A DNA stretch of 64,000 nt from assembly GCA_947494715.1 (NCBI GenBank), contig CANLWG010000016.1:95106-159105 (forward strand), given 5' to 3'. This DNA is from an uncultured Flavobacteriaceae bacterium. Lineage in GTDB: Bacteria; Bacteroidota; Bacteroidia; Flavobacteriales; Flavobacteriaceae. The notes beneath the pieces were generated by a model. It did no database searches and was not told where the DNA came from. It saw only the letters and a list, made by a program, of their open reading frames with translations. A program made the position numbers and the translations under genes. Every line of letters starts with the position of its first letter. Within the stretch, counting starts at the first letter, position 1. Shown in pieces: positions 17,377 to 27,974 of this stretch.

Positions 17377-20229
17377 ATGAGGACAGATTTGTTTGCTTTA
17401 CGTCATATTGGAATTCAGGATGAAGACCTTCCCCATATGTTAAAAACAATTGGGGTCGATAGCTTGGAACAACTTGTTCATGAGACGCTTCCAAATGAAA
17501 TTCGACTTAAGGAACCTTTGCAGTTGGACGACCCGATGAGCGAGCACAAATTCTTGGCCCATTTACAAGAGTTGGCCCAAAAGAATAGTGTTTTTCGCTC
17601 GTATATAGGTTTGGGATATCATGAAAGCCTAACACCCTCCGTTATAAAACGCAATATCCTGGAAAACCCGGGATGGTATACCGCCTATACCCCTTATCAG
17701 GCCGAAATTGCCCAAGGTCGTCTGGAAGCATTGCTTAATTTTCAGACCATGGTATGTGACCTCACTGGAATGGAAATTGCCAATGCATCTTTGTTGGACG
17801 AAAGTACCGCAGCGGCCGAGGCCATGACTATGTTATTTGCTGTAAGAAGCCGTGAGCAAAAAAAGAACAATGTCAATAAATTTTTTATTTCCCAAGACAT
17901 CTTGCCACAGACATTATCGCTTTTAAAAACCCGTTCAACCCCTTTGGGAATTGAGCTTATTATCGGCAATCACAAAGAGTTTGGATTTGGGAACGATTTT
18001 TATGGAGTCCTTTTACAATATCCGGGCAAATACGGTCAAATTCATACGTATTCGGATTTTATCGCAAATGCGACAAAGAACAACATTAAAGTCTCGGTGG
18101 CCGCTGATATTCTAAGTCTGGTACTGTTGACCCCTCCCGGAGAACTTGGTGCCGATATAGTTGTAGGTACCACCCAGCGTTTTGGAATTCCATTAGGGTA
18201 TGGCGGGCCCCACGCTGCCTATTTCGCCACCAAAGAAGAGTATAAAAGACATATCCCGGGTCGCATAATAGGGGTCACGAAGGATATGGATGGAAAATCT
18301 GCTTTACGTATGGCCCTACAAACTAGGGAACAGCATATAAAAAGGGACAAGGCCACATCCAATATCTGTACAGCTCAGGTGCTTTTAGCCGTTATGGCGG
18401 GCATGTATGCGGTATATCACGGCCCGAAGGGATTGAAATATATTGCTGAAAAAGTACACCGTACTGCGGTAACATTAGCTGAAAGCTTGGAAAGAATGGG
18501 GTTGTATCAGTTAAATACGTCCTTCTTTGATACCATTGCGGTTAAATGTGATGCGAACAGACTTAGGCCAATTGCTGAAGAGCACGAAATAAACTTTCTC
18601 TACATAGATGCCGACACTGTTTCCATTTCGGTAAACGAAGCCACTTCGCTCAATGACTTGAACCAAATTATCAGCGTTTTTTCTAAGGCCTTAAGCGAAA
18701 AAGAGATGGACTCTATCGAAACATTATCGGACAAATCCGCTATTTTGGAAGATGTTGTACGAATTTCCCCATTCTTGGAAAACCCCGTATTCAATTCCTA
18801 TCATTCAGAAACGGAATTGATGCGTTATATCAAAAAGTTGGAGCGAAAAGACCTATCCTTAAACCATTCCATGATTTCTTTGGGATCTTGTACCATGAAG
18901 CTCAATGCAGCCTCCGAAATGCTACCCATAAGTTGGACAAATTGGGGTAACATACACCCCTTTGTACCTGTTGCACAGGCGGAGGGTTATCAAATTGTAC
19001 TACGAGGATTGGAGAAGGACCTTACCGAAATAACGGGGTTTGCAGGGACTTCGTTACAGCCCAATTCAGGGGCCCAGGGCGAGTACACAGGCCTGATGGT
19101 AATCAGGGCCTATCACGAATCCAGGAATGAGGGGCATCGCAATATCTGTATCATCCCTGCGTCGGCACATGGTACCAACCCGGCATCCGCAGTAATGGCC
19201 GGGATGCAAGTGGTAGTGACCAAAACGGACGAAAAGGGGAATATAGATGTGGCCGACTTGGAAGAAAAAGTGGCAAAGTATGCAGATAATTTGGCTGCTC
19301 TAATGGTCACTTACCCTTCCACACATGGGGTTTTTGAATCCTCTATAAAGCATATTACCAAACTCATCCATGATTATGGCGGACAGGTTTATATGGACGG
19401 TGCGAATATGAACGCACAGGTAGGGCTTACCAACCCGGCATCCATTGGAGCGGACGTTTGCCATCTTAATCTCCACAAAACTTTCGCCATACCACATGGC
19501 GGCGGCGGACCGGGAGTTGGGCCCATATGCGTTGCAGAACAATTGGTATCTTTTCTGCCCGGAAATCCTGTAATCCCTACTGGTGGAGAAAAGGCAATTT
19601 CTGGAATCTCGGCCGCACCTTGGGGAAGCTCCCTTGCCTGTTTAATATCCTATGGATACATTAAGATGTTAGGAGAACAAGGGTTGACACATTCCACCAA
19701 AATCGCAATCCTTAATGCTAATTATATCAAGCATCGTCTTTCAGGAAAATATAACGTTCTGTACAGTGGGGAAAATGGTAGGGCGGCACATGAGATGATC
19801 ATTGACTGTAGACCTTTTAAACAAAATGGTATTGAGGTCGTAGATATTGCCAAACGGCTCATGGACTATGGTTTTCATGCCCCAACGGTCTCCTTCCCCG
19901 TTGCAGGAACGGTCATGATTGAACCTACGGAAAGCGAGAGCTTGGGTGAGTTGGATCGGTTTTGTGATGCTATGTTATCTATCCGAGATGAAATTGATGC
20001 CGTGAATATGGACAATCCCAGTAATGTACTAAAAAATGCCCCACACACTTTGGAGATGGTTACTAATGATGATTGGAATTACCCTTATAGCCGGCAGAAA
20101 GCGGCATTTCCCTTGCGCTATGTTTCCGAGAATAAGTTCTGGCCATCGGTCAGGAGGGTAGATGATGCTTATGGCGACCGTAATTTAATCTGTACTTGTA
20201 CACCTATTGAGGCTTATATGGAAGTTTAG
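17377..20229 (+). CDS. gcvP: Glycine dehydrogenase (decarboxylating), single-chain P protein
   Basis: 950 residues, full length for the fused (N+C half) P protein of the glycine cleavage system, which decarboxylates glycine and passes aminomethyl to GcvH lipoyl. The N terminus is FALRHIG. The PLP site [18 protein letters not shown] places the Schiff-base lysine at residue 701. Other family motifs are [20 protein letters not shown] and [11 protein letters not shown]. The ATG at 17377 is preferred over an upstream in-frame codon at 17323, because the promoter -7 element lies between. A rho-independent terminator follows. GcvH and GcvT are not in the window. Confidence 0.98.
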   Translation: MRTDLFALRHIGIQDEDLPHMLKTIGVDSLEQLVHETLPNEIRLKEPLQLDDPMSEHKFLAHLQELAQKNSVFRSYIGLGYHESLTPSVIKRNILENPGWYTAYTPYQAEIAQGRLEALLNFQTMVCDLTGMEIANASLLDESTAAAEAMTMLFAVRSREQKKNNVNKFFISQDILPQTLSLLKTRSTPLGIELIIGNHKEFGFGNDFYGVLLQYPGKYGQIHTYSDFIANATKNNIKVSVAADILSLVLLTPPGELGADIVVGTTQRFGIPLGYGGPHAAYFATKEEYKRHIPGRIIGVTKDMDGKSALRMALQTREQHIKRDKATSNICTAQVLLAVMAGMYAVYHGPKGLKYIAEKVHRTAVTLAESLERMGLYQLNTSFFDTIAVKCDANRLRPIAEEHEINFLYIDADTVSISVNEATSLNDLNQIISVFSKALSEKEMDSIETLSDKSAILEDVVRISPFLENPVFNSYHSETELMRYIKKLERKDLSLNHSMISLGSCTMKLNAASEMLPISWTNWGNIHPFVPVAQAEGYQIVLRGLEKDLTEITGFAGTSLQPNSGAQGEYTGLMVIRAYHESRNEGHRNICIIPASAHGTNPASAVMAGMQVVVTKTDEKGNIDVADLEEKVAKYADNLAALMVTYPSTHGVFESSIKHITKLIHDYGGQVYMDGANMNAQVGLTNPASIGADVCHLNLHKTFAIPHGGGGPGVGPICVAEQLVSFLPGNPVIPTGGEKAISGISAAPWGSSLACLISYGYIKMLGEQGLTHSTKIAILNANYIKHRLSGKYNVLYSGENGRAAHEMIIDCRPFKQNGIEVVDIAKRLMDYGFHAPTVSFPVAGTVMIEPTESESLGELDRFCDAMLSIRDEIDAVNMDNPSNVLKNAPHTLEMVTNDDWNYPYSRQKAAFPLRYVSENKFWPSVRRVDDAYGDRNLICTCTPIEAYMEV

Positions 20230-20254
20230 AAATATCGTAAATCAAAGTGAAGAC

Positions 20255-20296
20255 AAGCCTTTTTCCCGCTATCTATAGAGATTAAAAGGCTTTTTT
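20255..20296 (+). terminator. Intrinsic terminator after gcvP
   Basis: Stem AAGCCTTTT (20255-20263) pairs with AAAAGGCTT (20284-20292), followed by a T run. Confidence 0.75.
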
Positions 20297-20403
20297 GCAT
20301 TCGAAATTCTTTAGCCTCCCTTTATGGACATCGTATTGTCCGCTCAAAATGGATTTCGTTGAAAAAGCAATTGGCTATCTTTATAGAAACCAAGATACCC
20401 GCC

Positions 20404-21462
20404 ATGAATATTGGAATTACAGGCACTGGAAGCTACCTCCCCGCTCAAATAATTGAAAATAGTGATTTTAGCGAATACGAATTTCTTAACGAGGACGGCA
20501 CCTCTTTCGAACATTCCAATACGGTTATTATAGAAAAGTTCAAGTCTATCACAGGAATTGGAGCACGGCGGTATGCCAAAGACCATTTGAACACTTCCGA
20601 TCTTGCTTTTTTCGCAGCCGAAAAGGCCATTGCCGATGCCAGAATCAATAAGGAGGAACTGGACTACATCATTTTTGCGCATAATTTTGGAAATGTTCCC
20701 TTTGGGAAGACCCAAGCGGACACGGTACCTAGTTTGGCAACTCGTGTTAAACATCACTTAGAGATAAAAAATCCCAAATGTGTAGCTTACGATGTTTTGT
20801 TCGGATGTCCGGGATGGATAGAAGGTGTTATACAGGCCTACGCCTTTATCAAAAGTGGTATGGCCAAAAAATGTCTCGTCATCGGTGCCGAAACTCTCTC
20901 ACGGGTAGTCGACAAGAACGATAGAGATTCCATGATCTACTCGGATGGGGCCGGAGCCGCAATTATTGAGCGATCCGCAAAAGCAGGAATGATTTTGTCG
21001 CACATTTCGGCAACCTATTCCTATGAGGAGGCCAATTTTTTGTTTTTTGGAACGTCCTATGATAAATCTGCAGAACAAGAAGTCAGCTATATTAAGATGT
21101 ATGGGCGAAAAATATACGAATTTGCATTGACCCATGTACCTAACGCTATGAAGGAATGCTTGGACGAGAGTGGAATTTCAATCGCAGAATTGAAGAAAAT
21201 ATTTATCCATCAGGCCAATGAAAAAATGGACGAGGCCATTGTTAAAAGATTCTATGAACTCTACAACCTCGAAATGCCTAAGGGCATAATGCCCATGAAC
21301 ATTGCGCAATTGGGCAATAGTTCCGTAGCAACCATTCCCACTTTATTGGATATGGTAAAATATGGAAAAATTGAAAATCAAAGTATCGCAAAAGGAGATG
21401 TTGTTATCTTTGCAAGTGTTGGCGCGGGTATGAATATAAACGCCATCGTTTATAGGGTTTGA
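20404..21462 (+). CDS. 3-oxoacyl-ACP synthase III family protein
   Basis: 352 residues of the KAS III (FabH-like) thiolase fold. The catalytic triad is visible: Cys135 in LFGCPGWIEG, His269 in FIHQANEKM, Asn305 in QLGNSSVATIP. KAS III enzymes condense acyl-CoA or similar starters with malonyl-ACP. The CPGW active-site context and the absence of fab neighbours suggest a specialised paralogue rather than the housekeeping FabH. ATG at 20404 (MNIGITGTGSYLP). It leads a three-gene set with a methyltransferase and a glycosyltransferase on the same strand. Confidence 0.88.
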   Translation: MNIGITGTGSYLPAQIIENSDFSEYEFLNEDGTSFEHSNTVIIEKFKSITGIGARRYAKDHLNTSDLAFFAAEKAIADARINKEELDYIIFAHNFGNVPFGKTQADTVPSLATRVKHHLEIKNPKCVAYDVLFGCPGWIEGVIQAYAFIKSGMAKKCLVIGAETLSRVVDKNDRDSMIYSDGAGAAIIERSAKAGMILSHISATYSYEEANFLFFGTSYDKSAEQEVSYIKMYGRKIYEFALTHVPNAMKECLDESGISIAELKKIFIHQANEKMDEAIVKRFYELYNLEMPKGIMPMNIAQLGNSSVATIPTLLDMVKYGKIENQSIAKGDVVIFASVGAGMNINAIVYRV

Positions 21463-21527
21463 AAGTTTAAGGTTTTGTGACCTAAAGCCTAAAATGCCGA
21501 AAATCCAAAGTCATTTAAGCCAAAAAA

Positions 21528-22079
21528 ATGTACGAAAAGACCTATCCAAATAAACGCTTTCGACATACTTTATCTTTTCTTCAGAAGCACATTTCTACCC
21601 ATGAGTCTATCTTAGATTTAGGTGTTGAAAATCCTTTTTCGGAAATCATGTTGAAGCAGGGATATCCGGTGGAAAATACGAAGGGAGAGGACTTGGATGT
21701 TGACTTTTCCATAGTTCAAAACACCACTGCGGATGTGGTTACCGCTTTTGAGATATTTGAGCATTTGGTAGCACCGTTCAATGTTCTAAGGAAAATAAAA
21801 TCCAATAAGCTGGTTGCCAGTATCCCCTTGCGACTATGGTTTTCGCCAGCTTACCAAAACAAATCCGACCCCTGGGATAGGCATTATCATGAATTTGAGG
21901 ACTGGCAATTTAATTGGTTATTGGAAAAAGCGGGATGGGAAATCAAGGACACGGCCAAATGGACGAATCCCGTCAAAAAAATAGGTATACGTCCTTTACT
22001 GAGAAGTTTTACACCAAGATATTATATCGTTTATGCGGTACGAAAAAATGAGGATTCTGAATTTAGCACTCAGAACTAG
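21528..22079 (+). CDS. SAM-dependent methyltransferase-like protein
   Basis: 183 residues with a class I methyltransferase-like layout: SILDLGVENPFSEIML as the SAM loop, DVVTAFEIFEHLVAPFNVLRKI (the DxxxxxxxxEH region seen in methyltransferase type 11/12 proteins) and a C-terminal basic segment. The glycine-rich loop is degenerate (LGVENP), so activity is uncertain. It lies 65 bases after the KAS III gene and 8 bases before the glycosyltransferase gene, probably one operon. Confidence 0.75.
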   Translation: MYEKTYPNKRFRHTLSFLQKHISTHESILDLGVENPFSEIMLKQGYPVENTKGEDLDVDFSIVQNTTADVVTAFEIFEHLVAPFNVLRKIKSNKLVASIPLRLWFSPAYQNKSDPWDRHYHEFEDWQFNWLLEKAGWEIKDTAKWTNPVKKIGIRPLLRSFTPRYYIVYAVRKNEDSEFSTQN

Positions 22080-22087
22080 TAATCATC

Positions 22088-22945
22088 ATGAACTATTACA
22101 TTATAATACCTGCCCACAATGAAGAAGCCTTTTTGGCGGATACGCTGAATTCTGTTCAACTACAGACTTTACCCCCAAAAAAAGTTATTGTGGTAAATGA
22201 TAATTCAACTGATGGCACGGAATCCATTATAGATGATTTTATAAGAGGTAACCCCCTTTTTGAGAAACTCAATAGTACATCCTCAACGGATCATTTGCCT
22301 GGCCGCAAGGTAATCAATGCTTTCAATAAGGCTTTGGAGACACTGGATGGAACATATGATTTTTTGGTAAAACTTGATGCAGATATCATCTTGCCCCATA
22401 ATTATTTTGAAAAAATTTCAGAAATATTCAGAGCACATCCTGAAGTTGGAATAGCTGGTGGATTTGCCTATGAAAAAGATGTTAACGGAGAATGGGAATT
22501 GAACCATCCCATGAACAAAGACCATGTAAGGGGTGCGTTCAAAGCCTATACCAAGGCATGTTTTATAGCCATAAACGGGCTTAGAAATGCCATGGGATGG
22601 GATACCGTTGATGAGCTTTTGGCCCAATATCATGGTTTTAAGATCTTTACCGAGGAGGCGCTTAGGGTTAAGCATTTGCGTCCAACGGGAAAAGCATATA
22701 ACAAGAAAGCAAGATTATTGCAAGGAGAAGCAATGTACACTATGGGTTACGGAATTCTGCTTAGTAGTATGGCTTCCTTGAAAATGGCTTTAAAACAGCG
22801 AAATTTAAGTGTCTTTTTTCACAACCTTAAAGGTTTTTTCAATGCCAGGAAAAATAAAACTCCCTATTTGATATCTGAAAAAGAGGCAAAGTTTATCAGA
22901 ACCCTGAGATGGAAGAACGTCGGAAACAAACTTTTAAATAAATAA
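22088..22945 (+). CDS. Family 2 glycosyltransferase
   Basis: 285 residues, GT-A fold. The N terminus MNYYIIIPAHNEEAFLADTLNSV and VIVVNDNSTDGTE are the nucleotide-sugar site, and LVKLDADIIL supplies the DxD metal site. No transmembrane helix is seen, so it is cytoplasmic or peripheral. Acceptor and donor are unknown. Being last in a KAS III, methyltransferase, glycosyltransferase trio, it could decorate a lipid or surface glycan; that link is inference. Confidence 0.9.
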   Translation: MNYYIIIPAHNEEAFLADTLNSVQLQTLPPKKVIVVNDNSTDGTESIIDDFIRGNPLFEKLNSTSSTDHLPGRKVINAFNKALETLDGTYDFLVKLDADIILPHNYFEKISEIFRAHPEVGIAGGFAYEKDVNGEWELNHPMNKDHVRGAFKAYTKACFIAINGLRNAMGWDTVDELLAQYHGFKIFTEEALRVKHLRPTGKAYNKKARLLQGEAMYTMGYGILLSSMASLKMALKQRNLSVFFHNLKGFFNARKNKTPYLISEKEAKFIRTLRWKNVGNKLLNK

Positions 22946-22948
22946 AAC

Positions 22949-22982
22949 AAAAAACCGCAAGGTCTACCCCTGCGGTTTTTTT
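22949..22982. terminator. Bidirectional intrinsic terminator
   Basis: AAAACCGCA (22951-22959) pairs with TGCGGTTTT (22971-22979), flanked by A run and T run, between the convergent glycosyltransferase and ompH genes. Confidence 0.85.
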
Positions 22983-23002
22983 ACTTTAAGAATTGTTCTT
23001 TA

Positions 23003-23512
23003 TTAAATTCCCAATTCTGCCTTTACTTCCGGCAAAATATCTTTACCCTTTGCTACTATAATAGGTCCACCGGCCTGGGCATCAATAACGTAGTCAAAAC
23101 CTTGGGCCGCAGATACTTTTTCAATAGCCGCCTTGGCCTTTTCCATAATAGGCTGAATAAGTTCCGCTTGTTTTTTACCTAACTCTTGCTGTGCAGCTTG
23201 CTGTGCCTCCCCTATACTCTTTTGAAAACCCTGTAACTCAAGGACCCTTTTTTCATTTTCTTCCCTGGTTTTGGAAGGAGCCTCATTTTCGTATTGGGTA
23301 GATTTGTTCTGCAATTCCGTCATGGAACTTTCAATATCCGCTCTATATGTTTCCTGAAGCTTTTTAAGTTCGGCTTCGGCAGCTTTCATCTCCGGCATGG
23401 CGGACAACAACTGGGTCACATCAATATGCGCAATCTTGCTCTGGGCATTTACAAAACTGGTCGCGGCTATAAATAAAACTAGTGCTACAGCTATCCTTCT
23501 TACTTGTTTCAT
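23003..23512 (-). CDS. OmpH/Skp-like periplasmic chaperone
   Basis: 169 residues with signal peptide MKQVRRIAVALVLFIAATSFVNAQ, then KIAHIDVTQLLSAMPEMK, a long coiled-coil middle (about 45-120), and IEKVSAAQGFDYVIDA at the C-terminal return strand. This is the Skp/OmpH fold, which holds unfolded outer-membrane proteins in the periplasm. It is the second of two ompH genes downstream of bamA, the assembly machine that takes its clients. Confidence 0.93.
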   Translation of the reverse strand: MKQVRRIAVALVLFIAATSFVNAQSKIAHIDVTQLLSAMPEMKAAEAELKKLQETYRADIESSMTELQNKSTQYENEAPSKTREENEKRVLELQGFQKSIGEAQQAAQQELGKKQAELIQPIMEKAKAAIEKVSAAQGFDYVIDAQAGGPIIVAKGKDILPEVKAELGI

Positions 23513-23665
23513 GAGTTAAATTTTAATTGTTTTTAATGGTCTCACGGAACCTTGGTTAATCAAATAAATATTTTTTCAAATTTAATTATTTGTTTAATCA
23601 GGCCAATTCCATGAATTTTGATTCTAATTTTTGAGTGTTAATTATGGTTAAAAGCTTTTTTTATC

Positions 23666-24508
23666 TTAGTTAGTGGAATCATTTTCGTCTTCGGCTTCAG
23701 TTTCTTGTTTTTTTCGAGCTTCTATTTTGGCTTTTCGTTTTGCCTCACGTTCCTCCAAAAGCTTTTTCCTTCTTGCCTCATATGCCTTTTTACGCTCTTC
23801 CCTTAATTTCAATTGCTCCGCTCTCTTTTCATCTGCCGTTTTGGCCCTGGCTTCCGAGGCCTGTTCCGCTTTTTCTTTTCGTTCTTTAAGAGCATCGCTC
23901 ATTTCCTCTTCGGCCGGTTCCCCTTCAAAATCCTGAAGTCGACTCCTAGTCTCTGCCTTCTTCTTGGGTTTGCTAATTTTTCGGGTCCTGGCAATACCCC
24001 TTAAAATCAAATCGCTAATATCGTGCCTTTTTTCGGAGTACAACATTACAACATCCGCTGATTTATCAAAAATAAAATCATACTTTTTGTTGGCCCCTAT
24101 TTTTTGTACCTCATTGAACACTTGATCTTGTATGGGTTGGATAAGCTGGCGTTTTTGTATGACAAGATCTCCCTGCGGACCAAATCGATCTTGCTGATAT
24201 TCCAACATTTCCTTCTCCAAAATCTGTATTTCCTCCTCACGTTCGGTAATGAGTTCATCAGTCAACAATACCTTTTCCGCCATAAGATCCTTTTTCATTT
24301 GATCGACCGAGCTTTGCTTCTGCTCAATTTCCACTTTCCATTTTTGTACCTTAGACTCCAATTGCTCGCTGGCTTCCCTATACTCCTCAACGTTTTCCAA
24401 AATATATTCCATGTCCACATACGCAATCCGAACTCCGCGCTGGGCTTGGGAACACCATGAAAACAGCACGATTGATAAGATTAAAAGAACGTTTGATTTT
24501 TGCTTCAT
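23666..24508 (-). CDS. OmpH/Skp-like chaperone with charged C-terminal tail
   Basis: 280 residues: signal peptide MKQKSNVLLILSIVLFSWCSQAQ, Skp/OmpH domain (RIAYVDMEYILENVEEY through KKYDFIFDKSADVVML), then about 100 residues of Lys/Glu/Arg/Ala-rich low-complexity helix (DEKRAEQLKLREERKKAYEA type). The tail makes it much longer than ordinary Skp (about 160-170). It lies between bamA and the shorter ompH on the same strand. The paired arrangement is usual in Flavobacteria. Confidence 0.9.
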   Translation of the reverse strand: MKQKSNVLLILSIVLFSWCSQAQRGVRIAYVDMEYILENVEEYREASEQLESKVQKWKVEIEQKQSSVDQMKKDLMAEKVLLTDELITEREEEIQILEKEMLEYQQDRFGPQGDLVIQKRQLIQPIQDQVFNEVQKIGANKKYDFIFDKSADVVMLYSEKRHDISDLILRGIARTRKISKPKKKAETRSRLQDFEGEPAEEEMSDALKERKEKAEQASEARAKTADEKRAEQLKLREERKKAYEARRKKLLEEREAKRKAKIEARKKQETEAEDENDSTN

Positions 24509-24599
24509 TGTATTTTCGTTTTATCCAATAGAAAATATCATGCCAAAATTACTAAAACTTTTAAAATGAAAGGATTAGCTACTGTCACGATTTCCAAAT

Positions 24600-27221
24600 C
24601 TAAAACTGTTGGCCAATGATGAAGTGCGTCTGCCATCCGCTTGGGCCTGCTTGGGGGCTGACATTATCTGGATCAAACCCATACCCAAAATCAATACCCA
24701 ATAGACCAAATGCCGGCATAAATATCCGAAGCCCCGCCCCGACCGATCGTTTTAACTCAAACGGATTAAACTCCTGAAAATTGTTGAAAGCGTTCCCTGC
24801 TTCCAAAAAAGTTAGGGCAAAAATAGATGCGGAAGGTTTTAACGTAAGCGGATATCTTAATTCCAAAGAGAATTTATTATAAACCAATCCACCCTCCTGT
24901 CTTCCTGTTGTACGGTTTATGGGGGTCAATGATTGGTTTTCATATCCCCTTAACTGTATGATGTCCCTTCCGTCCAGGGTGAAGTTCCCAAGACCATCCC
25001 CCCCAACAAAAAACCGTTCAAAGGGAACGTCTCCTATATCGGTATTGTAACTACCTAAAAAACCAAATTCCGCATTAGATCGTAATACCAATGTTTTATC
25101 CGCACTACCGACTAAAGTGGTATACCAATCCCCTTTAAACTTGATTTTGTAATACTCCAACCACTTAAAACGCTCTTCCTCCAGTGCCTCGCGCCTATCA
25201 TTAAGCAATATGGATTGGGGATCATTGGGATCTAGCTGACTGATTTCTTCCAAGAGCTCCTCACTTTCGTCCCGAATAGCCTTGAAGTCTTTGTTGCTAA
25301 AAAGGGAGTAGGGTGGTGTTAGTTTTGTAGTAATCTCAAAATTAGATCCTCCACGTGGAAATATGCGCCCTCCGGAAGTTGCGTTTCTTGATATACCCAA
25401 TGTATAGGTAAACGAATTGGATGACCCGTTACCAAAACTGAACAATCCAATATTATAATTGTTAAAATCGTATAGCTGATATCCCAAGGAATGGGAAATT
25501 GTAAAGAAATCATCAGGCCATTGTACTCTTTTGGCAAGTCCGGTGGATATTCCGGTAATGGCAAAACCTCGGCTTTTATCCACATCTATTCTTCCCCTAC
25601 TATCAAAACTGGTCCCGAACTGCTGTGTCCTAGATAGGGACAGATTAAAACGTACAGGTTTCTTGCCTCCCAACCAGGGCTCGGAAAAGTTGAGGCTATA
25701 TACCCTAAAAGTTCTACTGGCCTGGACCCTAACGGCAAAAGTCTGTCCATCTCCCATGGGAACTGGTTTATAGGCTTCCCCCTTAAGCAAGTTCTTTATG
25801 GAAAAATTACTGAACGAAAGTCCCAAGGTACCAATAAAACCTCCTCCTCCATAACCTCCCTGCAATTCTATCTGACTGGAACCGGATTCTACCAAACTAT
25901 AGGCAATATCAACGGTACCTTCGTTGGGATTGGGATTCTGTATGTCCGGCTTTATCTGCTCCGCATCAAAATAGCCGAGCTGTCCCAATTCTCGAATACT
26001 TCTAATAATATCCGATTTATTGTATTTCTGACCAGGGCGTGTACGAAGCTCCCTAAAGATAACATGATCATTGGTCTTGTCATTTCCTGAAACCGTAATA
26101 TGGTCCAAGAATGTTTCCTTGCCCTCGATAATTCTAATTTCGAAATTTATGGTATCATTCTCTGCCGAGACCTCAACAGGGTTAATACTGGAAAAAAGAT
26201 AACCATTGTTCTGATATAGACTGCTCAAATCCTGCGCATCTGGTTTGGAATCGTCGGCAATTCGTTCTCTGAGCAACACTCCATTATAGGTAGCCCCTTT
26301 TTTGATACCAAGTACCTGGCTCAACTGTCTATCGGTATACACACTGTTTCCGACAAAATCTATATCACCAAAATAGTATTTGTCGCCTTCCTCGACCGCA
26401 ATTTTAATATTGATATTATTCTCATCTATTTTGATTATGGAGTCCGATAGTATTCGGGCATCCCTATATCCATTTTCCGCATATTTGTCCACCAAAAGTG
26501 CGAGATCGTTTTCATAGTCTTCCTCTATGAATTTGGATTTTTTCCAAAACCTGCCCAATCTCTTTTCCTTGGTCTTCTTAAAGGCTTTTCGCAATTTCTT
26601 GCTTTTGAGCTTTTCATTTCCTTCGAAAATAATATCCTTAATCTTAACCTTATCGCCCTTGTTTACGTTGATGACCATCTTCTGCGCATTGGTCTCCGAA
26701 GTGTCGTTAGCCGTTATTATGGAAACCCGGGCATTTAGAAACCCTTGCTTTTGATACTTATTTTGAAGGTAGTTTTTGGTGTTTGCAATTAAACTTTCGG
26801 TAATCTTTTTACCCTTCTTAAGATCGGTATCCTTTACAATGTCATCTACCTTCCTTTTTTTAATACCATTTATGGTAACTTTGGACAAAGTAGGGCGTTC
26901 TATTATATTTAGTTCCAGAAAAACTTCTTCTCCTTCTACTTTAGTAATATAAAAATCTATATCGCTAAAAAGTTCTAGTCCCCACAGTTTTTTTATGACC
27001 CCGCTTATTTGCTCCCCGGGAACTGTAATGGGTTGCCCTACCCTAAGGCCGGTATAGGTCTTAACGGTCTGCTCGTTATAACTCTGCAATCCGGTAACCT
27101 CCAAACCTCCAAGAATATATTTTTTCCCCTCCTCATATGAGGTTACTTGGGCGAAGGTGAATGTGGTGATGAAGAGTAAAAGGAAGGTAATCAGTGGTTC
27201 AAGAGATATGAACCTTTTCAT
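24600..27221 (-). CDS. bamA: Outer membrane protein assembly factor BamA
   Basis: 873 residues. Signal peptide ends TFTFAQ. POTRA repeats fill about 25-430 (e.g. GLQSYNEQTVKTYTGLRVGQPI, GIKKRKVDDIV). A 16-strand Omp85 barrel follows (GFIGTLGLSFSNFSIKNL, VGGDGLGNFTLDGRDIIQLRGY) and the chain ends in phenylalanine, as outer-membrane barrels do. It folds outer-membrane proteins. The ATG at 27221 (MKRFISLEP) starts 4 bases after the uppS stop; an earlier in-frame codon at 27254 would overlap uppS and displace the signal peptide. Confidence 0.96.
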   Translation of the reverse strand: MKRFISLEPLITFLLLFITTFTFAQVTSYEEGKKYILGGLEVTGLQSYNEQTVKTYTGLRVGQPITVPGEQISGVIKKLWGLELFSDIDFYITKVEGEEVFLELNIIERPTLSKVTINGIKKRKVDDIVKDTDLKKGKKITESLIANTKNYLQNKYQKQGFLNARVSIITANDTSETNAQKMVINVNKGDKVKIKDIIFEGNEKLKSKKLRKAFKKTKEKRLGRFWKKSKFIEEDYENDLALLVDKYAENGYRDARILSDSIIKIDENNINIKIAVEEGDKYYFGDIDFVGNSVYTDRQLSQVLGIKKGATYNGVLLRERIADDSKPDAQDLSSLYQNNGYLFSSINPVEVSAENDTINFEIRIIEGKETFLDHITVSGNDKTNDHVIFRELRTRPGQKYNKSDIIRSIRELGQLGYFDAEQIKPDIQNPNPNEGTVDIAYSLVESGSSQIELQGGYGGGGFIGTLGLSFSNFSIKNLLKGEAYKPVPMGDGQTFAVRVQASRTFRVYSLNFSEPWLGGKKPVRFNLSLSRTQQFGTSFDSRGRIDVDKSRGFAITGISTGLAKRVQWPDDFFTISHSLGYQLYDFNNYNIGLFSFGNGSSNSFTYTLGISRNATSGGRIFPRGGSNFEITTKLTPPYSLFSNKDFKAIRDESEELLEEISQLDPNDPQSILLNDRREALEEERFKWLEYYKIKFKGDWYTTLVGSADKTLVLRSNAEFGFLGSYNTDIGDVPFERFFVGGDGLGNFTLDGRDIIQLRGYENQSLTPINRTTGRQEGGLVYNKFSLELRYPLTLKPSASIFALTFLEAGNAFNNFQEFNPFELKRSVGAGLRIFMPAFGLLGIDFGYGFDPDNVSPQAGPSGWQTHFIIGQQF

Positions 27222-27225
27222 ATCG

Positions 27226-27966
27226 CTAGTTGAGTTGTTCGCTAGTTTTTCCAAATCGTCGTTCTCTGTTCTGGTAATTACGGATGGCCTCTACCAAATG
27301 TTTCTCACTAAAATCGGGCCAAAATACGTCAATAAAATATAATTCCGCATACGCTATCTGCCAAAGCAAAAAATTGCTGATCCTGTGTTCCCCACTAGTA
27401 CGAATCAACAAGTCTACATCTGGTAAATTGTGCGTGTAAAGATGGCTATTTATAATGGTTTCATCAATATTTTCAGGAGAAATTATATTATTTTTAACTT
27501 TGGTACTTATCCGCTGTACGGCATTTTTCAATTCCTCGCGAGCACCGTAGCTAAGGGCTAAAGTAAGGGTCATCCCAGTATGGTCATCCGTTTTTTGCAT
27601 AACCTCCAACAACTCGTCCTGAGCCTTTTTTGGCAATGAACCGATATCACCAATGGTGTTTAACCTAACATTGTTTTCCTTAAAAGTCCTGAGTTCTTTT
27701 TTTAGGGAGGAGACCAAAAGTTTCATCAAGGTATCCACTTCCAGTTTTGGGCGTTTCCAATTTTCTGTAGAAAATGTATAGAGTGTTAGGAATTGTATCC
27801 CGATTTTGACGCAGTCTTCCACTGTATTTCGAACGGTGCGTACCCCATTCTCATGTCCAAAGACCCTTAGTCTCCCTCTTTCTTTTGCCCATCTTCCATT
27901 ACCATCCATGATAATGGCCAAGTGTTTCGGGAGATTTTCACGATTGATGTTTTGCAAAGTACCCAT
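27226..27966 (-). CDS. uppS: Isoprenyl transferase (undecaprenyl diphosphate synthase)
   Basis: 246 residues. HLAIIMDGNGRWAKERG is the catalytic Asp and phosphate-binding motif, FSTENWKRP is the substrate loop, and DLLIRTSGEHRISNFLLWQ with AELYFIDVFWPDF are the C-terminal conserved blocks. It makes the C55 lipid carrier for peptidoglycan and glycans. The ATG at 27966 is preferred over TTG at 27972. The gene follows DUF6089 by 8 bases and precedes bamA by 4 bases, one operon. Confidence 0.97.
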   Translation of the reverse strand: MGTLQNINRENLPKHLAIIMDGNGRWAKERGRLRVFGHENGVRTVRNTVEDCVKIGIQFLTLYTFSTENWKRPKLEVDTLMKLLVSSLKKELRTFKENNVRLNTIGDIGSLPKKAQDELLEVMQKTDDHTGMTLTLALSYGAREELKNAVQRISTKVKNNIISPENIDETIINSHLYTHNLPDVDLLIRTSGEHRISNFLLWQIAYAELYFIDVFWPDFSEKHLVEAIRNYQNRERRFGKTSEQLN

Positions 27967-27974
27967 ATGCAAAG

